Positions 56,596-64,000 of a DNA stretch of 64,000 nt are shown here, piece by piece. The notes under the pieces were generated by a model. It was not told the DNA's origin, did not search any database, and saw only the letters and a list, made by a program, of their open reading frames with translations. Position numbers and translations under genes: made by a program. Origin of the DNA: Lampropedia cohaerens (GTDB taxonomy: Bacteria; Pseudomonadota; Gammaproteobacteria; Burkholderiales; Burkholderiaceae_C); NCBI RefSeq assembly GCF_001005215.1, contig NZ_LBNQ01000009.1, forward strand, positions 211,881 through 275,880, written 5' to 3'. How positions within the stretch are numbered: position 1 is the stretch's first letter; each line of letters starts with the position of its first letter.

Positions 56596-57381
56596 ATGCA
56601 GCGCAGACACATCGGTGACGTCATCCTGGATATCCGCAACATCGCCCTGCGCTTCGGTGGTGTGCAGGCGCTGACGGACATTTCCTTCGACGTGCGCGAG
56701 CATGAGATCCGCGCCATCATCGGCCCCAACGGTGCGGGCAAGAGCTCCATGCTCAACTGCATCAACGGCGTCTACACGCCCACCGAGGGCCGCATCACGT
56801 TCCGAGGCAGGACCTTCTCGCACATGAACCCACGGCAGGTCGCGGAAATGGGCGTGGCGCGCACCTTCCAGAATCTGGCGCTGTTCAAGGGCATGAGCGT
56901 GATCGACAACATCATGACGGGGCGCAATCTGCAGATCAAGAGCAACATCTTGCTGCAAGCCCTGCGTATCGGCCCAGCCGAGCGCGAGGAAATCAGGCAC
57001 CGCGCATTTGTCGAGAAGATCATCGATTTCCTGGAAATCCAGGCCTGGCGCAAGACGCCCGTGGGTCAGCTGCCCTATGGCCTGCAAAAACGTGTCGACC
57101 TGGGGCGCGCCCTGGCGATGCAGCCGCAGGTGTTGCTGCTCGATGAGCCGATGGCAGGCATGAACATCGAGGAAAAGCAGGACATGTGCCGCTTCATCCT
57201 GGAGATCAACGAAGAGTTCGGCACCACCATCGTGCTGATCGAGCACGACATGGGTGTGGTGATGGACATCTCCGATCGTGTGGTGGTGCTGGACTATGGC
57301 AAGAAGATCGGCGACGGCACGCCCGAGGACGTTCGCAACAACGACGACGTGATCCGAGCCTATCTCGGCACGGCGCACTGA
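56596..57381 (+). CDS. livG: Branched-chain amino-acid-type ABC transporter ATPase LivG
   Basis: A 261-residue ABC ATPase. Walker A GPNGAGKSS is at 43-51, GVARTFQNLALFKGMSV is the LivG Q-loop region, the signature is degenerate (LPYGLQKRVDLGRAL), Walker B LLLDEPMAGM and the switch IEHDMGVVMDI are typical. It starts 2 bp after the synthetase stop. The N-terminal dozen residues (MQRRHIGDVILD) are longer than usual. Confidence 0.94.
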   Translation: MQRRHIGDVILDIRNIALRFGGVQALTDISFDVREHEIRAIIGPNGAGKSSMLNCINGVYTPTEGRITFRGRTFSHMNPRQVAEMGVARTFQNLALFKGMSVIDNIMTGRNLQIKSNILLQALRIGPAEREEIRHRAFVEKIIDFLEIQAWRKTPVGQLPYGLQKRVDLGRALAMQPQVLLLDEPMAGMNIEEKQDMCRFILEINEEFGTTIVLIEHDMGVVMDISDRVVVLDYGKKIGDGTPEDVRNNDDVIRAYLGTAH

Positions 57382-57395
57382 GCGGGAGCAAGACC

Positions 57396-58325
57396 ATGGG
57401 ATTTTTCATCGAAGCCGTGCTCGGCGGGCTGATGACCGGCATGCTTTACGCGCTGGTGGCGCTGGGGTTTGTGCTGATCTTCAAGGCCTCGGGCGTATTC
57501 AACTTCGCGCAGGGTGCAATGGTGCTGTTCGCGGCACTGACGATGGCACGCTTTTCCGAATGGATTCCAGGCTGGTTCGGCGTGGCATCGAGCTGGTGGA
57601 CGCTGCTGCTGGCCATGCTGATCGCCATGGCCGCGATGGTGGTGGTGGCCTGGCTGATTGAGCGGCTGGCCTTGCGCCACCTGGTGGGGCAGGAGCCGAT
57701 TGCGCTGTTGATGGCGACGCTGGGTATCGCCTACTTTCTTGATGGGCTGGGCCCGCTGCTTTATGGCAGCGGGGTATACGGCATCGATGTGGGCATGCCC
57801 AAGGATCCGGTGTTCATCTTCGAGAACCTGTTCGAGGGCGGTGTGATGGTCAACAAGGAGGACCTGTACGCCGCGCTCATCGCTATGGTGCTGGTGGCCG
57901 TGCTGTCGCTGTTCTTTCAGAGGACGCGCACTGGCCGGGCGCTGCGTGCCGTTGCCGACGACCATCAGGCGGCGCAATCCATCGGCATTGCGTTGTCGCG
58001 CATCTGGGTCATCGTCTGGGCTGTGGCTGGCGGCGTGGCACTGGTGACCGGCATCATCTGGGGCTCCAAGGCGGGTGTGCAGTTTTCGCTGTCATTGGTG
58101 GCCATGAAGGCGCTGCCGGTGGTCATCCTCGGTGGCCTGACATCGGTGCCTGGCGCGATTGTCGGCGGACTCATCATCGGGCTGGGCGAGAAGCTCTCGG
58201 AGATCTACCTCGGGCCGTTTCTCGGCGGAGGCATCGAGAACTGGTTCGCGTACGTGCTGGCGCTGGCCTTTCTGCTGATCCGGCCGCAGGGGCTGTTTGG
58301 CGACAAGATCATCGACCGCGTTTGA
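57396..58325 (+). CDS. livH: Branched-chain amino-acid-type ABC transporter permease LivH
   Basis: A 309-residue inner-membrane permease with about eight hydrophobic segments. LGGLMTGMLYALVALGFVLIFKASGVFNFAQG is the LivH opening (read in parts), and the EAA-like loop TGRALRAVADDHQAAQSIGI and GLTSVPGAIVGGLIIGLGE follow. It starts at ATG 57396, 14 bp after livG. Confidence 0.94.
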   Translation: MGFFIEAVLGGLMTGMLYALVALGFVLIFKASGVFNFAQGAMVLFAALTMARFSEWIPGWFGVASSWWTLLLAMLIAMAAMVVVAWLIERLALRHLVGQEPIALLMATLGIAYFLDGLGPLLYGSGVYGIDVGMPKDPVFIFENLFEGGVMVNKEDLYAALIAMVLVAVLSLFFQRTRTGRALRAVADDHQAAQSIGIALSRIWVIVWAVAGGVALVTGIIWGSKAGVQFSLSLVAMKALPVVILGGLTSVPGAIVGGLIIGLGEKLSEIYLGPFLGGGIENWFAYVLALAFLLIRPQGLFGDKIIDRV

Positions 58326-58343
58326 CGGGCAAGGGAGCACACC

Positions 58344-59408
58344 ATGTTCTATCGTGAAAACGGCCAGTTCAAGACCAGCTACCGTGCCGATCAGCAGATC
58401 TTTCCCGTCGCGCAGGACCGCTATGCGATGCTGTTGCTGGTCGCTGCCGCATTCGTTGGCGTACCGCTGCTGGCCACGAACTACTTCTACCAGGCAGTGT
58501 TGATTCCCTTTGTGATTCTCGCCCTGGCGGCGCTGGGCTTGAATATCCTGGTGGGGTACTGCGGGCAGATTTCGCTGGGCACCGGCGCCTTCATGGCCGT
58601 TGGCGCCTATGCCGCATACAACCTGCAGGTACGCATCGATGGCATGCCGTTGCTGGTGTGCATCCTCGGCGGCGGTTTCGTCGCGATGCTGTTCGGGGTG
58701 GTGTTTGGCATTCCCAGCCTGCGTATTCGCGGTCTGTATCTCGCGGTGGCCACGCTGGCGGCGCAGTTCTTCATGGACTGGCTGGCTAGCCGCGCGGCCT
58801 GGGTCACCAACCACTCATCGTCAGGCTCGGTCAGCGCGCGCGAGCTGCAGGTGTTGGGCTGGCACATTCATACGCCGATGGAGAAATACCTGTTTTGCCT
58901 GGCCATCCTGTGCGTCATGGCGCTGCTGGCGAAGAATCTCGTGCGCGGCGCCATAGGCCGTGAATGGATGGCCATCCGCGACATGGATGTGGCCGCGGCC
59001 GTCATCGGCATCCGCCCTGTCTACGCCAAGCTCAGTGCGTTTGCTGTCAGTGCCTTCATCGTCGGTGTTGCTGGTGCGCTGTGGGGCATGGTGCACCTCG
59101 GTGCATGGGAGCCTGCCGCTTTCAATCTGGACATGTCGCTCAAGCTGCTGTTCATGGTCATCATCGGCGGGCTGGGCTCGATTGCCGGTGCCTTCTTCGG
59201 CGCGGCCTTCTTCGTGATGCTGCCACTGGCGCTGACGCTGCTGCCGCATGCGCTGGGTGTGCCGTTGTCAACGGCGACGCTGAGTTATCTGGAGCACATG
59301 ATCTTCGGTGCCCTGATCGTCTTCTTCCTGATCGTCGAACCGCACGGCCTGGCCAGGCTGTGGGGCACGGCCAGGCAGAAGCTGCGCGTCTGGCCCTTCC
59401 CGCACTGA
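58344..59408 (+). CDS. livM: Branched-chain amino-acid-type ABC transporter permease LivM
   Basis: A 354-residue permease. ALGLNILVGYCGQISLGTGAFMAVGAY (in parts) is the LivM signature; GREWMAIRDMDVAAAVIGI is the ATPase-contact loop and IIGGLGSIAGAFFGAAFF the last conserved block. An N-terminal extension of about 30 polar residues precedes the first helix. It follows livH by 18 bp. Confidence 0.94.
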   Translation: MFYRENGQFKTSYRADQQIFPVAQDRYAMLLLVAAAFVGVPLLATNYFYQAVLIPFVILALAALGLNILVGYCGQISLGTGAFMAVGAYAAYNLQVRIDGMPLLVCILGGGFVAMLFGVVFGIPSLRIRGLYLAVATLAAQFFMDWLASRAAWVTNHSSSGSVSARELQVLGWHIHTPMEKYLFCLAILCVMALLAKNLVRGAIGREWMAIRDMDVAAAVIGIRPVYAKLSAFAVSAFIVGVAGALWGMVHLGAWEPAAFNLDMSLKLLFMVIIGGLGSIAGAFFGAAFFVMLPLALTLLPHALGVPLSTATLSYLEHMIFGALIVFFLIVEPHGLARLWGTARQKLRVWPFPH

Positions 59409-59416
59409 GCGGACAG

Positions 59417-59445
59417 TGCCGACGTGACGTGCACGGCGGTCGGCA
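59417..59445 (+). other. Inverted repeat between livM and livK
   Basis: TGCCGAC and GTCGGCA form a 7-bp stem around a 15-base spacer, in the 104-bp gap before livK. Without a T-tract it is more likely an RNA processing or stability element than a terminator. Confidence 0.3.
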
Positions 59446-59512
59446 TGCATAGCCTGCCGCGATGCAACCAGCCGCAAGGCTTTGGCAATGGAGTTCGACA
59501 AGGAGACAAGAC

Positions 59513-60829
59513 ATGCAATGGAGACACCGCATCATCGCCGCAGCTGCCACCGTGGTCTGCGCTCACGGGTTTCTGGCCACCAGTGTCGTGGCGCAGGAGC
59601 AGTACATTCCGGCACTGGTTTACCGCACCGGGCAGTTCGCCCCGCTGGGCGTGCCCTGGGCCGACGGCAAGCTGGACTACTACAAGCTGGTCAACGCGCG
59701 CGGCGGCATCAACGGCGTGCAGATCCGCTACGAGGAGTGCGAGACCGCCTACGACACCGCGCGCGGCGTCGAGTGCTATGAACGCCTGAAGGATCAGCAT
59801 GGTGGAGCGCCGGGTTTCGACACGCAGTCAACCGGCATCACATTCGCCGTCAGCGACCGCGCGCCCGGTGACAAGATGCCGGTGTTCACGCCCGGTTACG
59901 GCCTGTCGCAATCCGTCGACGGCAGGGTTTACGAGTGGAACTTTCCGCTGCTTGGCACGTACTGGACGGCGGCCGATGCCATGATTCAGGACATTCTGAA
60001 GAAAGAGGGCGGCAGCCTGCAGGGCAAGAAAATTGCGCTGGTTTACCACGACTCGCCCTACGGCAAGGAGCCCATTCCGCTGTTGCAGGCACGTGCGAAG
60101 AAGGAAGGTTTTGAGCTGATATTGCTGCCGGTTACCGCTCCCGGTGTCGAGCAGAAGTCCACCTGGCTGCAGATTCGCCAGCGTCGCCCTGACTACACAT
60201 TGCTTTGGAGCGCTGGCGTGATGACGCCCACCGCCGTGCGCGAGGCGCAGGCCACCGGCTATGCGCGTGACAGGATCTATGCCATCTGGTGGGGCGGCTC
60301 CGACCATGATGTGCGCGAAATCGGGCAGGGCGCCAAGGGTTACAACACCGTGACGCTGCACAACACGGCTGCGCGCGGTCCGGTGCACGACGCCATCAAG
60401 GCAGAGCTTTATGACAAGGGGCAGGGCAGTGCCGCGTCAGCGGATATTCTCGGTCAGCTCGCGCATACGCGCGGCATGGTCATCGCCATGCTTCAGGTCG
60501 AGGCCATCCGCACCGCGCAGGAAAAGTTCGGCACCAAGACCGTCACGCCCGAGCAGGTGCGCTGGGGTTTTGAGAACCTGGATCTGACGCAGGAACGCAT
60601 CCAGGAGCTGGGTTTTGACGGCATCGTCCGCCCCTTCAAGACCAGTTGTGAAAACCACCTGGGCGAGGACTGGGCGCGCATCGCCCAGTGGGATGGCAGC
60701 AAGTTCGAGGTCGTCTCCGACTGGTACCAGGCCGACCAATCCATCGTTGGGCCGCTGGTCAAGGAGTATGCCGAGCGCGACGCCAAGGCCAAGAACATCA
60801 CGCCGCGCGACTGCAGTGCAGTGGAGTGA
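59513..60829 (+). CDS. livK: Branched-chain amino-acid-type ABC transporter binding protein
   Basis: A 438-residue periplasmic type I binding protein. Signal peptide about 1-28 (ending SVVAQ). YIPALVYRTGQFAPLGVPWADG starts the mature domain; NARGGINGVQIRYEECETAYD and KKIALVYHDSPYGKEPIPLL are Peripla_BP_6 blocks. It is longer than E. coli LivK (about 370), and aromatic or acyl substrates are common in this sub-family. AAGGAGACA precedes ATG 59513. It is fifth in the operon. Confidence 0.92.
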   Translation: MQWRHRIIAAAATVVCAHGFLATSVVAQEQYIPALVYRTGQFAPLGVPWADGKLDYYKLVNARGGINGVQIRYEECETAYDTARGVECYERLKDQHGGAPGFDTQSTGITFAVSDRAPGDKMPVFTPGYGLSQSVDGRVYEWNFPLLGTYWTAADAMIQDILKKEGGSLQGKKIALVYHDSPYGKEPIPLLQARAKKEGFELILLPVTAPGVEQKSTWLQIRQRRPDYTLLWSAGVMTPTAVREAQATGYARDRIYAIWWGGSDHDVREIGQGAKGYNTVTLHNTAARGPVHDAIKAELYDKGQGSAASADILGQLAHTRGMVIAMLQVEAIRTAQEKFGTKTVTPEQVRWGFENLDLTQERIQELGFDGIVRPFKTSCENHLGEDWARIAQWDGSKFEVVSDWYQADQSIVGPLVKEYAERDAKAKNITPRDCSAVE

Positions 60830-60836
60830 TTTACCT

Positions 60837-60865
60837 CGGTGTGTGCCGCGGTCCGGCACACACCG
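60837..60865 (+). other. Strong hairpin between livK and livF
   Basis: CGGTGTGTGCCG and CGGCACACACCG are a perfect 12-bp inverted repeat with a 5-base loop, 8 bp after the livK stop. There is no T-tract. Such stems after a binding-protein gene often protect the upstream mRNA and lower expression of the downstream gene. Confidence 0.7.
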
Positions 60866-60929
60866 CAACTGCTGGCAGCGCTGTCCCTGCGCAATGCCTG
60901 CGCCCTTAACGGCTGAATGAGGAAACGCC

Positions 60930-61772
60930 ATGCCCCATGCGGAATCCGTCCCCGATCGATCCAAAGCCCAGACTGCTCCCATCCTGCAGGTCAATGGCAT
61001 CGAGGTGATCTACAACCACGTCATTCTGGTGCTCAAGGGCGTGTCCCTGCAGGTACCTGAGGGTGGCATCGTCGCGCTGCTTGGCGGCAATGGTGCGGGC
61101 AAGACCACGACGTTGCGGGCCATCTCCAATCTGCTCAAGGCCGAGCGCGGCGAGGTCACCAAGGGCACCATTGAACTGCGCGGCGAGCGCATCGAGAACC
61201 GCTCGCCCGCCGATCTGGTTGCGCGCGGCGTCGTGCAGGTGATGGAGGGGCGCCATTGTTTTGCCCACCTGACCATCGAGGAAAATCTGCTGACGGGCAG
61301 CTACACCCGCAGGGACAAGGCAGAAATTGCCGCCAATCTGGAGAAGGTCTATACCTACTTTCCGCGTTTGAAGACGCGCCGTAACTCGCAGGCGGCTTAT
61401 ACCTCGGGGGGCGAGCAACAAATGTGTGCCATTGGCCGGGCACTGATGACCAATCCCTCACTGGTGTTGCTTGATGAACCGTCAATGGGGCTGGCACCGC
61501 AGATCGTCGATGAGGTTTTTCACATCGTCAAGGATCTCAATGCCCGCGAGAAGGTCACGTTCCTGCTTGCCGAACAAAACACCAACATGGCCCTGAAGTA
61601 CGCCGACTATGGCTACATCATGGAATCCGGCCGCATTGTCATGGACGGCCAAGCGCAGGAGCTGGCGGGCAATGCAGATGTCAAGGAGTTCTACCTCGGC
61701 ATGGGGGGAGACGGCCGCAAGAGCTTTCGCGATGTCAAAAGCTACAAGCGCCGCAAGCGCTGGCTTGCCTAA
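60930..61772 (+). CDS. livF: Branched-chain amino-acid-type ABC transporter ATPase LivF
   Basis: A 280-residue ABC ATPase. Walker A GGNGAGKTT is at 52-60, VVQVMEGRHCFAHLTIEENL is the LivF Q-loop region, the signature is TSGGEQQMCAIGRAL, Walker B LLDEPSMGLAP, and the switch LAEQNTNMAL (His replaced by Gln) is usual for LivF. The stop codon TAA (61770-61772) is the left target duplication of the adjacent MITE copy, so the insertion left the protein intact. Confidence 0.94.
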   Translation: MPHAESVPDRSKAQTAPILQVNGIEVIYNHVILVLKGVSLQVPEGGIVALLGGNGAGKTTTLRAISNLLKAERGEVTKGTIELRGERIENRSPADLVARGVVQVMEGRHCFAHLTIEENLLTGSYTRRDKAEIAANLEKVYTYFPRLKTRRNSQAAYTSGGEQQMCAIGRALMTNPSLVLLDEPSMGLAPQIVDEVFHIVKDLNAREKVTFLLAEQNTNMALKYADYGYIMESGRIVMDGQAQELAGNADVKEFYLGMGGDGRKSFRDVKSYKRRKRWLA

Positions 61773-62041
61773 GAACCTGTTTACGATCTTTTCATGCGCC
61801 GCGCAGTCAGGCAAAGGCGCGGCGGGCAAGGCGCCTGCCGCAGCCCAGACTGGGCGTCTGCGCAAGGCGAGCAACGCTGTCCGGTGTGCCTTTGCCTGGC
61901 TGCCCCCTTGGGGTTGCCTCGCCAGACGCACGCTGCGGCGTTGCAAATCCTCGTCGGGCCACCAGCCCGACTGCGGTTTGCGCCTTGCATCGCATCGCCT
62001 GGTGAGGCAACGCGGCGCATGAAAAGATCGTAAACAGGTTC
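61773..62041. mobile_element. MITE-like element, full copy (269 bp)
   Basis: Perfect 27-bp terminal inverted repeats: left begins GAACCTGTTTACGATC and continues to TTCATGCGC; right is its exact complement ending AAACAGGTTC. TAA lies on each side (61770-61772, 62042-62044). A second inverted pair lies inside: CAGGCAAAGGC on the left against GCCTTTGCCTG further in. No gene is inside. It sits between livF and the PaaK-like gene, in their transcription direction, so it can form a large mRNA hairpin. Confidence 0.92.
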
Positions 62042-62092
62042 TAAGCCGCGTAGCGGCGCGACTTGTCCTCCCACATTGGAGCCTTCAATCCC

Positions 62093-63340
62093 ATGATCCC
62101 CTCCCTTGACGCCCTGGAAACCCGCGCACCACAGGAGCGCGAGCATGCGCTGATGGCGGCCCTGCCCACTCAGATCGCCCATGCACAGCGAAACAGCCCC
62201 GCCATGGCGGAAAAACTGGCAGGCATCGACGCCGCCAGCATCAGCAGCCGCGCAGCCTTGGCGCAACTGCCGGTGACGCGCAAGTCACAGCTGCTGGCGC
62301 AGCAGAAGGCGCGTCGTGCCAGCGATGCCTTCGGCGGCTTTGCGGCCATTGGCTTTGGCCCTGCCATGCCGCGTGTGTTCGCCAGCCCCGGCCCCATTTA
62401 TGAACCAGAGGGCGGGCGTGCAGACTACTGGCGCATGGCACGCGCTTTGCGCGCGGCGGGATTTCGGGCAGGCGAGCTCGTGCATAACTGCTTCAGCTAT
62501 CACTTCACTCCGGCGGGTGCGATGATGGAAACGGGCGCGCATGCGCTTGGCTGTACCGTCTTTCCAGGTGGCACGGGCCAGACCGAGCAGCAGCTGCAGG
62601 TCATTGCCGAGCTGCGTCCTGCAGGCTACGTCGGCACACCCAGCTTTCTGAAACTGCTGGTGGAAAAGGCCCAGCAGATGAACGCGGACACCACGAGCCT
62701 GCGCAAGGCACTGGTATCGGGCGAGGCGTTTGCGCCGTCCCTGCGCGACTGGTTCTCGCAACACGGCATCGCCGCCTACCAGTGCTACGCCACCGCCGAC
62801 GTGGGCCTGATTGCGTACGAAACCGAGGCGCGCGAAGGTTTGGTGCTGGATGAACACGTCATCCTTGAAATCGTGCGCCCGGGAACGGACGATCCGGTGC
62901 CGGATGGGGAGGTTGGCGAGGTCGTGGTCACCACCCTCAATCCAGATTACCCGTTGATTCGCTTTGGTACCGGTGATCTATCGGCCATCCTGCCCGGCGC
63001 CTGCCCGAGCGGGCGCACCAACACCCGCATCCGCGGGTGGCTGGGCCGTGCGGACCAGACCACCAAGGTACGCGGCATGTTTGTGCATCCGGAGCAGATC
63101 GCCGAGATCGTGCGGCGCTTTCCACAACTGGGCAAGGCCAGGCTGGTGGTCAGCGGAGAGATGGCCAGCGACCGGATGGAACTCCAGGTAGAGACCGAAG
63201 AGGGCGGCGACACGCTGGCGGCGCAGATCGTCGACGCGGTCCGGGAAGTCACAAAACTGCGCGCCCAGGTCCAGTTCGTGCCGCCTGGCACCTTGCCCAA
63301 TGACGGCAAGGTCATCGAGGATGTGCGCAACTATCAGTGA
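62093..63340 (+). CDS. Phenylacetate-CoA ligase-like enzyme (PaaK family)
   Basis: A 415-residue AMP-forming ligase of the PaaK type. FASPGPIYEPEGG lies where PaaK has the Ser/Thr-rich P-loop; YATADVGLIAYET matches the A5 region, LIRFGTGDLSAI the A7 Asp and WLGRADQTTKVRGMFVHPEQI the A8 hinge, and the protein ends NDGKVIEDVR with a late Lys. The P-loop is atypical, so substrate and activity are uncertain; aryl- or acyl-CoA formation is inferred. ATG 62093 follows TTGGAG. It is separated from livF by the MITE. Confidence 0.85.
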   Translation: MIPSLDALETRAPQEREHALMAALPTQIAHAQRNSPAMAEKLAGIDAASISSRAALAQLPVTRKSQLLAQQKARRASDAFGGFAAIGFGPAMPRVFASPGPIYEPEGGRADYWRMARALRAAGFRAGELVHNCFSYHFTPAGAMMETGAHALGCTVFPGGTGQTEQQLQVIAELRPAGYVGTPSFLKLLVEKAQQMNADTTSLRKALVSGEAFAPSLRDWFSQHGIAAYQCYATADVGLIAYETEAREGLVLDEHVILEIVRPGTDDPVPDGEVGEVVVTTLNPDYPLIRFGTGDLSAILPGACPSGRTNTRIRGWLGRADQTTKVRGMFVHPEQIAEIVRRFPQLGKARLVVSGEMASDRMELQVETEEGGDTLAAQIVDAVREVTKLRAQVQFVPPGTLPNDGKVIEDVRNYQ

Positions 63341-63351
63341 GCAGCGGCTCA

Positions 63352-63451
63352 GACGCCTGTTCACGGGTGCTATCTGAGGAAGGTCCATGCCCTGTCAGCA
63401 TCTTGCTGGCTTGTGGCTGCAGCAACGCATGAAAAGAGGATGGACAGGTTC
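63352..63451. mobile_element. Degenerate MITE-like copy (about 100 bp)
   Basis: The left end GACGCCTGTTCACG and right end GCATGAAAAGAGG...GGACAGGTTC are decayed forms of the terminal repeats of the 269-bp copy. TCA flanks both sides (63349-63351 and 63452-63454), fitting the same TNA target rule. The interior is short and unrelated to the other copies. Confidence 0.65.
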
Positions 63452-63518
63452 TCAGAAGTCGTGCGATCACTCTGCCGCGCACGTCGCTTCTGGGCGCGCT
63501 GCCGTGGCGGGTTGCAAG

Positions 63519-64000
63519 GCGCTGTTGCGCAATTGCCCCACTGAGCGCAGCTACCCCTTTCCCCAGTCTGCTCAGAACACACGTATCGTGTGTGGCGTGC
63601 CCAAGCGCGTGAACTGGTTCAGGATCGCCGCGCGCACCTGAAGCTGCGTCACCTGGCGGTCGAAATCTCGGGCCATGACCCGCTCGCCCAGCAACTTGAA
63701 GCAACCCATCTTGGTTTCCACCAGGCTGCGCCGGTGGTAACCACTCCATTTCTTCCAGATCGTCCGGCCCAGGTGCCGGGTTGATCGCAAGGTTTCGTTG
63801 CGAGCCTCGACGCCCGCGCTGCTGCCTTTCCAGGTCTGCGCATTCTTGCGGGTCGGGATCACGGCGGCGGCTCCGCGTGCCGCAATCGCGACATGACAGG
63901 CCTTGGTGTCATAGGCACCATCGCCGCTCACCGTCGCCACGGCTTCAGTTGCCGGGATCTGCGTCAGCAGCTCAGGCAGCATCGGCGCGTCGCCGATGCG
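63519..64000 (-). mobile_element. IS5-family insertion sequence, partial
   Basis: The element enters from the right edge. Its inner part is the transposase gene. The outer end is guessed near 63519, where GGCGCTGTTGCGCAATTG resembles IS5-type termini; this cannot be verified because the other end is outside the window. Confidence 0.5.
63572..64000 (-). CDS. IS5-family transposase, C-terminal part
   Basis: At least 142 residues, open to the right edge (the frame continues RIGDAP before MLPELL). VSGDGAYDTKACH carries the second catalytic Asp of the DDE triad and YHRRSLVETKMGCFKLLGERV the Glu. The C-terminus VRAAILNQFTRLGTPHTIRVF is familiar from IS5-group transposases of Burkholderiales. No frameshift is visible in the part present. 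Cargo or full length cannot be judged. Confidence 0.9.
   Translation of the reverse strand, partial: RIGDAPMLPELLTQIPATEAVATVSGDGAYDTKACHVAIAARGAAAVIPTRKNAQTWKGSSAGVEARNETLRSTRHLGRTIWKKWSGYHRRSLVETKMGCFKLLGERVMARDFDRQVTQLQVRAAILNQFTRLGTPHTIRVF

Noticed and set aside
61482..62010. Open frames across the MITE copy
   Set aside because: Similar peptide fragments recur at the other copies only because the repeat DNA recurs; none has a start, ribosome site or protein-like composition.

Overview
The window is high-GC DNA from a betaproteobacterium of the order Burkholderiales. Evidence includes an accB-accC-prmA block, a lone Bug/TctC-type binding protein, DUF3460 and DUF3014 proteins, a six-gene mla cluster with mlaA inside it, and a rplU-rpmA-obgE block. 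Genus cannot be fixed from sequence alone. Most of the window is ordinary chromosome. There are no tRNA or rRNA genes, no CRISPR array and no prophage.

Layout. (1) 1-4.4 kb, minus strand: a conserved unknown gene, a TlpA-like thioredoxin, accB, accC, prmA and the start of a zinc-ribbon protein. (2) 4.7-9.2 kb, plus: a small MglA-like GTPase, a Roadblock-like protein, gshB, a ferredoxin-NADP reductase and a uracil-type NCS2 permease. (3) 9.2-14.4 kb: a TonB receptor closely resembling the PQQ importer PqqU/YncD, followed by a PQQ-dependent membrane glucose dehydrogenase broken by three -1 frame changes. (4) 14.5-17.0 kb, minus: a PagL-like lipid A deacylase and the rplU-rpmA-obgE operon. (5) 17.2-22.2 kb, plus: a DUF924 protein and mlaFEDACB. 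(6) 22.3-26.8 kb: proB, an SGNH lipoprotein esterase and the squalene genes hpnD-hpnE. (7) 27.1-35.8 kb, plus: an LPS core/O-antigen or capsule cluster with an O-antigen ligase-like protein, three glycosyltransferases, two tandem Caps_synth-type transferases, an AT-rich HtrL/YibB-like gene and an unrecognised gene, facing galE. (8) 36.9-41.1 kb, minus: a two-component system, a LysE-type exporter and argA. (9) 41.6-49.4 kb: aldehyde dehydrogenase, zapE, an EEP-fold hydrolase, a CorC/HlyC protein, a 3-hydroxyacyl-CoA dehydrogenase-type SDR and a Bug protein. (10) 49.4-54.3 kb: xerD, DUF3014, scpA, DUF3460, a BamE-like lipoprotein and a Crp/Fnr regulator. (11) 54.6-63.3 kb, plus: an acyl-CoA synthetase, a complete Liv-type ABC importer (livG, livH, livM, livK, livF) and a PaaK-like ligase, probably one uptake-and-activation operon under the divergent regulator. 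(12) The right edge carries part of an IS5-family element.

The most notable non-gene feature is a family of short palindromic, MITE-like elements with 27-bp perfect terminal inverted repeats and TNA target duplications. There is one full copy (61773-62041), one internally deleted copy (44411-44587) and three degenerate relics. The full copy sits in the stop codon of livF. Other points of interest are the pqqU-gcd pair with a structured leader, the divergent GTPase/Roadblock pair, a cluster of DnaA-box-like sites at 53320-53354, and the low-GC insert in the surface-polysaccharide cluster. Functions below come from recognised motifs and family memory; no database search was run.
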